A stretch of 19,980 nt of DNA from DAISKN01 sp964553925 (lineage in GTDB: Bacteria; Acidobacteriota; Vicinamibacteria; Marinacidobacterales; SMYC01): contig CAZKNR010000318.1 in the NCBI GenBank assembly GCA_964553925.1, positions 1 to 19,980 on the forward strand, in the 5' to 3' direction. Within the stretch, counting starts at the first letter, position 1, and each line of letters starts with the position of its first letter. The notes under the pieces are model-generated. The model worked only from the letters and a program-made list of their open reading frames with translations, had not been told where the DNA came from and searched no databases. This document shows, one piece after another, positions 1 through 5,376 of this stretch. The position numbers and the translations under genes were made by a program.

Positions 1-789
1 CTTCTGGACAAGGAGCTCTTCGCGGACGTCCCCGACGGGCTCAAGCGTGAGGCCGACATCGTCGCCGAGTTTCAGACCCACGCGGGTGAGCCGGAGGTGG
101 TCTTGATTCATATCGAGGTCCAGGCCCGGACGCAGCCGGAAATCCCCCGGCGGATGTTTCACTATTACGCCCTTCTTTCTCTGCGGTACTCAAAACCCGC
201 CTTCCCGATCGTCCTCTACCTCCGCGGCGGAGAGGGAATCGGCGAAGAGGAGTACCGGGCGTCGCTCTTCGGCCGCGAGCACCTTCGGTTCCGCTTCGGT
301 GCCTTGGGGCTGAAACGGCTCCCCGCATCCGAGTATGCTGGGAAAGGTCCGTTGGGGTCGGCTCTCGGCGCTTTGATGGACCGGTCATCGGTCGGCGATC
401 CCGTCCGGTTCAAGGCTTCGATGCTGAGGGAGATCCTGGAAAGCGAGCTCGACTCCGAGCTGAAGCGCCTGCTGGTGAACGTCGTCGAGACGTACTTCAA
501 GCTCGATACCGAGCAGAAGGAGGAGCTCCGGCGGCTTCTGGCGACAGAGGAGTATAGGGAAATGCAGGAAACCGAGATGACCTATTTCGACGAGCTCGAA
601 GAACAGGGGCGGCAGAAAGGTCGGGAGGAGGGGAAGCGGGAAACACTACTTCGCCAGATGACATCGAAGTTTGGCCCCCTCTCCGAGGCGGTGGTGCTGC
701 GCGTGAACGCGCTCGAATCAGGGAAGGAGCTGGACCTCTACCTCGAGCGACTCTTGACCGCGCGCTCTCTCGACGAGCTGGGGCTATAA
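1..789 (+). CDS. Rpn/PD-(D/E)XK nuclease-like protein with DUF4351-like tail (5' truncated)
   Basis: The frame is open from the first base of the window, so the true start lies upstream; 262 residues are visible. The visible N-terminal part has the pattern of the Rpn / putative-transposase nuclease family (PD-(D/E)XK fold): an acidic residue in READIVAEF (visible residue 19), then a beta strand ending in IHIEVQ, where Glu39 and Gln41 would be catalytic. The middle (about 120-190) is acidic and helical, with a charged run EEQGRQKGREEGKRE that is common in this group. The last 45 residues (KFGPLSEAVV ... LLTARSLDELGL) resemble a DUF4351 tail. Family knowledge: Rpn proteins are DNA endonucleases that promote RecA-independent recombination and occur in mobile or variable regions. 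An internal GTG at 97 is possible but would remove part of the nuclease motif, so I read the gene as running in from outside. The stop is TAA at 787-789. Confidence 0.75.
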   Translation, partial: LLDKELFADVPDGLKREADIVAEFQTHAGEPEVVLIHIEVQARTQPEIPRRMFHYYALLSLRYSKPAFPIVLYLRGGEGIGEEEYRASLFGREHLRFRFGALGLKRLPASEYAGKGPLGSALGALMDRSSVGDPVRFKASMLREILESELDSELKRLLVNVVETYFKLDTEQKEELRRLLATEEYREMQETEMTYFDELEEQGRQKGREEGKRETLLRQMTSKFGPLSEAVVLRVNALESGKELDLYLERLLTARSLDELGL

Positions 790-799
790 GGACGAGACT

Positions 800-838
800 C
801 GGGCCGAGAAGTCCCGGCCCTTGATCCAGCCCTGGATC
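800..838. terminator. Possible hairpin terminator after the Rpn-like gene
   Basis: Two inverted repeats follow the stop codon at 789: GGGCC (801-805) with GGCCC (816-820), and GATCCA (823-828) with TGGATC (833-838). There is no clear T-tract, so it is not a classical intrinsic terminator. It could stop or stabilise transcripts arriving from either side. Confidence 0.25.
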
Positions 839-881
839 GCTCTCGAGCGACGCCGCTTACTCTAGAGACGGCGAGGAGACC

Positions 882-1160
882 TCAGGCCGGCTGGAGTTGC
901 ACCTCATTCTCCAGATCGATCAAGTCCCTCAACTCCGCTCGACCGAGAAGCGCGCAGAGCTTGTTCACCAGGATCTCGTGCGGAGCATCGACATGGATCG
1001 GAGCGCCGATATCGAACACTCGGGGAGTCTCCAGTACCTCCGACGGGTCGGCGACGAGGTCCACGATAGAGCTCTCGGCTCCGCTGGACACCCGGAATTT
1101 GAACGTCCTGGGTGGAGCGGTCGGTCTCTTCCCCGTCGCGTCTGGAGTCCTGCTACTCAA
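882..1160 (-). pseudogene. AbiEii-type nucleotidyltransferase toxin, internal fragment
   Basis: The 92-codon frame starts at a TTG and reads FKFRVSSGAESSIVDLVADP, then HEILVNKLCALLGRAELRDL and IDLEN. The pattern VDLVADP ... ILVNKLCALLGRxELRDLxDL is typical of the middle of AbiEii/AbiGii-type nucleotidyltransferases. These act as toxins by modifying tRNA or other targets and normally pair with an AbiEi-type antitoxin. Intact members are roughly 200-300 residues. Here the N-terminal nucleotidyltransferase core (the G-G-x-A-L and D-x-D region) is missing, and a TGA follows the RDLIDL motif almost at once, so the C-terminal part is missing too. No antitoxin gene lies next to it. I read it as a decayed relic. 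It lies beyond the end of the ABC permease gene on the same strand and probably has no function. Confidence 0.65.
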
Positions 1161-1282
1161 GCTAATGCCAAAACAGCTTCCGAACGCGGTTCGCGCGCTG
1201 CGTCGGCAGCAGGTCTTTGGTTCCCTGCGACAGCTCTGGCCACGTCGTGAACGTCCGCCCGGGAGCTGAGGCCGGGTTCGAG

Positions 1283-2959
1283 TTAAACCTCATGGGTCTT
1301 TACGATGCGGGATTCCAGGAAGCGGAAGGCGAAGACGAACGAAAGCATGATGAGCGCGATAACGCTCACCTCCTCGGCCTTCCCCTCGCTCCAGAGCCGC
1401 ATCACGACCACCGACAATACTTCACTCCCAGGACCGTAGAGCAGGATCGAGGCGGAGAGCTCGCGCAGGATGATGAAGAAGAGAAAGATCCAGCCGACGG
1501 CGAACGACGGCCAGGAGAGAGCGAGAAGGATTCTCCGAAACGTGGTCCAGAAGCCTGCGCCGTGGACCCGCGAGCACTCCTCGAGATCGGGCGAGATCCG
1601 GGAGAGCGCCCCCGCCATCGTCCGAACCGCGAGCGGGAGAGAGAGCGTGACGTAGGCGATGAGAAGGGCCCACCTCGTTCCGTAGAGCGCGATGGGTCCC
1701 GGGAGAAGGGCGTAGGCCCAGAGGAGGCCTACGGCGAGGACCATTCCCGGCATCATCCAGGGAAGCCAGGCGAGAACCTCGATGACGCGCCTCACGGGGA
1801 GTCGCGTGCGCACCACGACGTACGCGGCGAGCGAGCCGAGGAGCATCGTGGCGGTGGCGCCGGCGAAGCCGAGAAGAAGCGTGTTCGAGAGCGCGCGCCA
1901 GAAGAGGCGGCTCTCCCAGACGTCGCGGTAGTGCTGGAGAGTGAGCATATCTCTCCGGTAGAAGCCGAAGAACTTGAAGAACGACCCGAGGGCGAGCTGA
2001 CCGATGGGAAGCGCGACCGTCACTACGATGAAGGCCAGTGCGATCCCGAAAGTCACCCAGCGCCAGCGCCCGAGGGGTGTCACCCGGGGCTGGTACCCTC
2101 GGCCGGTCACGGTGAGGAAGCTTCGCGAGCCCAAAAGACGCCACTGCCAGACGATGAGAAGCGAGAGGAGCGCCATCACGAAAAGCGCGAGCGCCGTCGC
2201 TCCCTGGTAGTCGGGCTCGGTGTCGTGGTGGATCAAGTTGTAGATCTCGGTGGTGAGAACGTGGATGCGGGCAGGAGTGCCGAAGAACATCGGGGACTCG
2301 AAGGCTTCGACTCCGCGCACGAACGCGAGGATGAAAGCGCTGGTGGTAACCGGAAGCATCAGAGAGAGCGTGACCCGGCGAAACGTCGCCCAGGAGGAAG
2401 CGCCCGACATCCGGCTCGACTCTTCGAGTGAGGGGTCCATGGACTTGAACGCGGTCACGAAGAGAAGGAACAGAAACGGCGTCGTGTACTGCATCATGTG
2501 CCAGACGACTCCGCCGTACGAGTAGACGTTCACCAGAGGTTCCGTGGATCCGGTGAGACCGGTCCACCCCAGATTGATGAGCCCACCCCGAGGGGTCGCG
2601 AGCATACCCCAGGCGGTCGCGGTGAGGATCGGCGGGATGAAGAACGGAAGCGCCACCAGGGTCTCGATCGTCCTTCGGCCGGGCGTATCGGTTCGCGCCA
2701 CGATCCAGGCGAGCGCGAGCGCCAGAACCATGGAGAGAACAGTTTTCACCAGCGAGATGCCCACGGTGTTGGCGAGGACCGCGGCGTTTCTCGACGTTGC
2801 CAGCGCGCGGTACCCGGCGAGAGAAAACTCCCCCGCTTCTCCCGGAGGCGTCGTGTGGAGGCTTCCGTAGACGAGCATCCCGAGGGGGTAGAGAGTCAGG
2901 ACGGCGAGCACCAGAATCAGAAGACCCACACCGAGGCCGGGGAGCGAGAACGCTCTCAT
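1283..2959 (-). CDS. ABC transporter permease, two fused membrane domains (iron/thiamine-type)
   Basis: The protein has 558 residues and about twelve hydrophobic segments arranged as two homologous binding-protein-dependent permease domains. Each half carries the cytoplasmic EAA loop that contacts the ATPase: LEESSRMSGASSWATFRR in the first half and LEECSRVHGAGFWTTFRR in the second. A fused permease of this length is typical of the Fe3+ (AfuB/SfuB/FbpB) and thiamine (ThiP) importers, so iron, another small solute or a polyamine-like substrate are all possible. The ATG at 2959 overlaps the stop of the upstream Rieske gene (ATGA), which implies translational coupling. No substrate-binding protein or ATPase gene is present nearby: downstream there is only the AbiEii relic. 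The partners must lie elsewhere or be lost. The substrate cannot be told from the sequence. Confidence 0.88.
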   Translation of the reverse strand: MRAFSLPGLGVGLLILVLAVLTLYPLGMLVYGSLHTTPPGEAGEFSLAGYRALATSRNAAVLANTVGISLVKTVLSMVLALALAWIVARTDTPGRRTIETLVALPFFIPPILTATAWGMLATPRGGLINLGWTGLTGSTEPLVNVYSYGGVVWHMMQYTTPFLFLLFVTAFKSMDPSLEESSRMSGASSWATFRRVTLSLMLPVTTSAFILAFVRGVEAFESPMFFGTPARIHVLTTEIYNLIHHDTEPDYQGATALALFVMALLSLLIVWQWRLLGSRSFLTVTGRGYQPRVTPLGRWRWVTFGIALAFIVVTVALPIGQLALGSFFKFFGFYRRDMLTLQHYRDVWESRLFWRALSNTLLLGFAGATATMLLGSLAAYVVVRTRLPVRRVIEVLAWLPWMMPGMVLAVGLLWAYALLPGPIALYGTRWALLIAYVTLSLPLAVRTMAGALSRISPDLEECSRVHGAGFWTTFRRILLALSWPSFAVGWIFLFFIILRELSASILLYGPGSEVLSVVVMRLWSEGKAEEVSVIALIMLSFVFAFRFLESRIVKTHEV

Positions 2960-4131
2960 GCCACGACGAGATTGCCGGCAGTGGTTACGATGTTCTGTTG
3001 TTCAGCCCCGCGGGTGACCCCGGTTGGATCCTCGCCCCGCTCGACGGCTTCCAGGGCCTCTCGGATGAGTTTCCGAATCAGAATGACGCCCTGGTCGCTC
3101 GAGGCGAGGTGCTCTCGATCGCGCGCGGTTACCGGCCCCTGGCTCACCATCGCCTCGGCGTCTCCCGGCATTCGCCGATGCTCCTCTTCCGTGAGCTCGG
3201 CCCAGAGCTTTCCCGCGTGGCGGGCTCGAGGCGGAAAGATTGGACTCCCGTTCTCGACGGGTACGCGTAGTAGAGAGTACATGCGCGTGTGGGTATCGTC
3301 GATGGGAAGGATCCATCCCACGTGCCGCGCACGCTCCGACTCTCCCGCTTTCGCAGCCCCGACGCTCGGCACGATTCGCACGTTGGGGAGCAGAACCTCG
3401 GTGATTCGCCGAAAGATTCGCCCACCCTCCATGTCGCGATCCTGGATCGACCGCATCCCTCTTTCGGTCGTCTCCCAGCTCACGCGAGGACGGGCGCCGA
3501 GGGCTTTCGTGAACTGCTGCCCGCTAAAAGCGTTGTGAAGGACGAAGACGTGGAACGGGTCCATCACGTTCTCGAAGACCTGGAGCCAGTTGCAATCGAG
3601 GACCTCGCCGCCTCCGAGGCCGTAGGAGGTTCCGTCGGCAACGACGGCGCCCTCTCCCTCTTCGAGGATGTCGAATCGCGGGAAGGCGGGCATTCGATCG
3701 AGAGGACCCATATAGGCGAAGACGAGGCCGTGGTACTCGCGGCAGGGATACCATGGCTGGCGGACCCGGTCTTTGTACGTGCTCTCGGGCGGCTCGCACG
3801 GCTGATCGAGACACCGGCCGGACACGTCGAAGAGCCAACCGTGGTAGCAGCAGCGGATCCCCTCGGGCTCCACGCGCCCGTAGTAAAGGGACGTGCCTCG
3901 ATGACAGCAGCGGGAATCGAGGAGTCCGAACTTCCCTGCTCCGTCTCGAAAGAGAACGAGGTCCTCGCCGAGAACCCGCACGGGCTTCGCCAGAGCGGCC
4001 AGTTGGGAAAGCTCGGAGGCGACTCCAACCGGATGCCAGTATCGCCGGAAAAGCTCGCCCGCGGGCGTTCCCGGCCCGACCGGCGTCATGCTGTCAGCAT
4101 GCTTCGTCATTTCGCTTTCGACCGGGATCAT
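2956..4131 (-). CDS. Rieske non-heme iron oxygenase, alpha subunit (phthalate dioxygenase/demethylase type)
   Basis: The protein has 391 residues from the ATG at 4131. Residues 30-145 form a Rieske [2Fe-2S] domain with ligands C75-x-H77 (CCHRG) and C94-x2-H97 (CCYHGW). The catalytic domain has the classic string NWLQVFENVMDPFHVFVLH, giving N188, D191, H194 and H199 as bridging and mononuclear iron ligands. Enzymes of this class take electrons from a separate reductase and hydroxylate or O-demethylate aromatic or related compounds in the cytoplasm. The single-subunit, WHPV-start form resembles phthalate 4,5-dioxygenase and vanillate demethylase oxygenases. I chose 4131 because GAGG lies about 9 nt upstream; ATG 4110 is an alternative. 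A longer upstream reading is open but would overlap the DUF433 gene and has no family match. No reductase gene is adjacent. The stop overlaps the ABC permease start by 4 nt, so the oxygenase substrate may be what the transporter imports (inference). Confidence 0.9.
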   Translation of the reverse strand: MIPVESEMTKHADSMTPVGPGTPAGELFRRYWHPVGVASELSQLAALAKPVRVLGEDLVLFRDGAGKFGLLDSRCCHRGTSLYYGRVEPEGIRCCYHGWLFDVSGRCLDQPCEPPESTYKDRVRQPWYPCREYHGLVFAYMGPLDRMPAFPRFDILEEGEGAVVADGTSYGLGGGEVLDCNWLQVFENVMDPFHVFVLHNAFSGQQFTKALGARPRVSWETTERGMRSIQDRDMEGGRIFRRITEVLLPNVRIVPSVGAAKAGESERARHVGWILPIDDTHTRMYSLLRVPVENGSPIFPPRARHAGKLWAELTEEEHRRMPGDAEAMVSQGPVTARDREHLASSDQGVILIRKLIREALEAVERGEDPTGVTRGAEQQNIVTTAGNLVVA

Positions 4132-4296
4132 ATAATGACGCCCTCGCGGTGAGAGCAAAGAACAAAGGCGGGGCCAAAGGGGGAAAGCAAAGAAGCGATC
4201 TCCTAGAATCGAAGCGAACGTCTCGCTCGGGCTCACGCCGGCAAAGACACAAGCAGTGGCACCGCGCGAAAAAAGCGCCGTAAAATAGAAGAAGTC

Positions 4297-4635
4297 ATGG
4301 CGAAGACGATGGAAAGCTGGGCCAAGGACCGGGGCTACGTGTATCCGCACATCAGGAAGGTCGAAGGGATGTGCGGCGGGCGGCCGTGCATTGACGGTAC
4401 TCGGGTGCGCGTCCTCGACATCGTCTTCCTCCAAAAAGAGGGTTATCACCCTGAGCGGATGCTCGAGCAGTACCCTGACCTGGACCTGGCGCAGGTCCAC
4501 GCGGCGCTCACCTATTACCACGACAACCCGGAAGAGATCGACGCCTATATCGCGGAGGACGAAGCCTCGGACGAAAAGTACGAGCGCGATAGGGCCGAGT
4601 TTCTGAGCAAACGCCGCGCATCGACCTCGCGCTAG
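4297..4635 (+). CDS. DUF433 domain antitoxin-like protein
   Basis: The protein has 112 residues. Residues 15-85 match the DUF433 pattern: a conserved GRPCIDGTRVRV turn, then helices with YHPERMLEQYPDLDLAQVHAALTYY and a final NPEEIDAYI. Family knowledge: DUF433 proteins are small helix-turn-helix antitoxins, usually encoded just upstream of a PIN-like DUF5615 toxin. That is the arrangement here, with the next start 7 nt after this stop. The charged C-terminal tail (about residues 88-112) would be the part that binds the toxin. The start is ATG after a purine-rich GAAGAAG. It probably represses its own promoter, but I could not define an operator in the 165-bp gap shared with the divergent Rieske gene. 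Confidence 0.85.
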   Translation: MAKTMESWAKDRGYVYPHIRKVEGMCGGRPCIDGTRVRVLDIVFLQKEGYHPERMLEQYPDLDLAQVHAALTYYHDNPEEIDAYIAEDEASDEKYERDRAEFLSKRRASTSR

Positions 4636-4642
4636 CGCTGGC

Positions 4643-5008
4643 GTGGCTGGTCGTTTCCCTCTCTACACCGACAACGACGTCCGTTGCGAGCTTGTGAAAG
4701 CTCTCCGGCGGGCCGGCTGGGACGTTGTTCGAGGGGTCGATACCCTCCCGGAGGATGCTCTGGATCCCAAGCACTTCGAGAAAGCCGTTGAACTCGGCCG
4801 CGTTCTGGTCACGAACGATCAGCCTCTCGTGGATAATGCTCATCAATGGATAGAGAAGGGTCGCCGGTTCAAAGGACTGATCACCTGGCCCCGGGCCCAC
4901 TATCGACGCATGACCATGGGTGATCTCCTCCGAAAGTTCGAGGAGTTGGCCGCGAAAGATGAGCCGTTCGATCCCGACTATCCGATCGTCCACTTCAAGC
5001 CGGACTAG
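4643..5008 (+). CDS. DUF5615 PIN-like toxin
   Basis: The protein has 121 residues from a GTG start 7 nt after the DUF433 stop. It shows the PIN-like DUF5615 pattern: an N-terminal LYTDNDV with two acidic residues, GWDVVRGVDTLPEDALD, a central helix, and the VLVTNDQPLVD strand that supplies further acidic residues. These acidic positions form a metal site in PIN nucleases, and the family is presumed to cut RNA. The C-terminal helix (MTMGDLLRKFEEL) is also common in the family. Together with the DUF433 gene it makes a complete type II toxin-antitoxin-like module. No frameshift or missing core motif is visible, so it may be active. An ATG-poor 5' end and the tight spacing support coupled translation. 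Whether the target is tRNA, mRNA or something else is unknown. Confidence 0.82.
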   Translation: MAGRFPLYTDNDVRCELVKALRRAGWDVVRGVDTLPEDALDPKHFEKAVELGRVLVTNDQPLVDNAHQWIEKGRRFKGLITWPRAHYRRMTMGDLLRKFEELAAKDEPFDPDYPIVHFKPD

Positions 5009-5037
5009 GCGGCACCACCTGAAATGTCGCGAAGGAC

Positions 5038-5294
5038 GTGAACGGAGTCACGTCGAGGATCGGTCACAAGGAGCACGCGATCGGCGAGGAGGCGCAGGCG
5101 CGGCTTCTTTCCCTCGGGTCCATGACCCGCTCCACGAGGCCGCGCTCGCGAAGACCACCGAGGACGAGCGCATCGGGATGGCCTCGCACCCGGACAACGT
5201 GAAGGATATGCTGGTGGTCGACGACGAAGCGGGCGCGAGGCTCACCTGGAATCCGAAGTACGAGGAGTGGTGGAACCAGTTTCTCTTGAGCTGA
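5038..5294 (+). pseudogene. Relic of an unidentified gene, apparently frameshifted
   Basis: Two adjacent stretches look protein-coding but lie in different frames. The first, from about 5038, reads NGVTSRIGHKEHAIGEEAQA and then RLLSLG. The second, from about 5115 to the TGA at 5292-5294, reads HDPLHEAALAKTTEDERIGM, continues ASHPDNVKDMLVVDDEAGAR, and ends LTWNPKYEEWWNQFLLS. Both have sensible amino-acid composition, while the other frames are rich in Arg, Ser and Pro. The simplest reading is the C-terminal end of a decayed gene with an indel near 5110-5118. I do not recognise the family. Its stop overlaps the ATG of the next relic by one base, so the two were probably adjacent genes of one operon. 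No upstream part is present: the DUF5615 gene ends only 29 nt before. Confidence 0.4.
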
Positions 5295-5374
5295 TGCGTT
5301 TCTCCGAGAGCCTCCTGAGCCCCAAGACCGTGGCGGTGGTCGGAGCGTCCACGACGCCGGGGAAGTGGGGATAA
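5294..5374 (+). pseudogene. N-terminal stub of a CoA-binding / acyl-CoA synthetase (NDP-forming)-like gene
   Basis: An ATG at 5294 opens a 26-residue frame containing LLSPKTVAVVGASTTPGKWG, followed by TAA. The string SPKTVAVVGAS is the first strand and nucleotide-binding loop of the CoA-binding Rossmann domain that begins ADP-forming acetyl-CoA synthetases and related acyl-CoA synthetases. In those proteins the next residues would be a short helix and then the G-x-I-x-P-V-N-P region. Here the frame stops and the kinase start (5377) follows at once. Intact relatives are several hundred residues long, so this is a stub left by a deletion or insertion. It also supplies the GGGGA sequence that serves as the kinase ribosome binding site. 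Confidence 0.6.
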
Positions 5375-5376
5375 CG

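Noticed and set aside
1217..2431. Long plus-strand open frame (404 codons) opposite the ABC permease gene
   Set aside because: Its composition is dominated by Glu, Arg, Gly and Pro with no motif. The opposite strand encodes a clear two-domain permease, so this is a GC-rich antisense shadow.
4240..4296. Promoter for the DUF433/DUF5615 pair (TAAAAT before the start)
   Set aside because: A -10-like TAAAAT exists, but no matching -35 lies at the right distance, so I did not list it.
4132..4521. N-terminal extension of the Rieske protein up to 4521
   Set aside because: It would overlap the DUF433 gene by 225 nt, has no Rieske-family sequence and no ribosome binding site. The family N-terminus fits the ATG at 4131.
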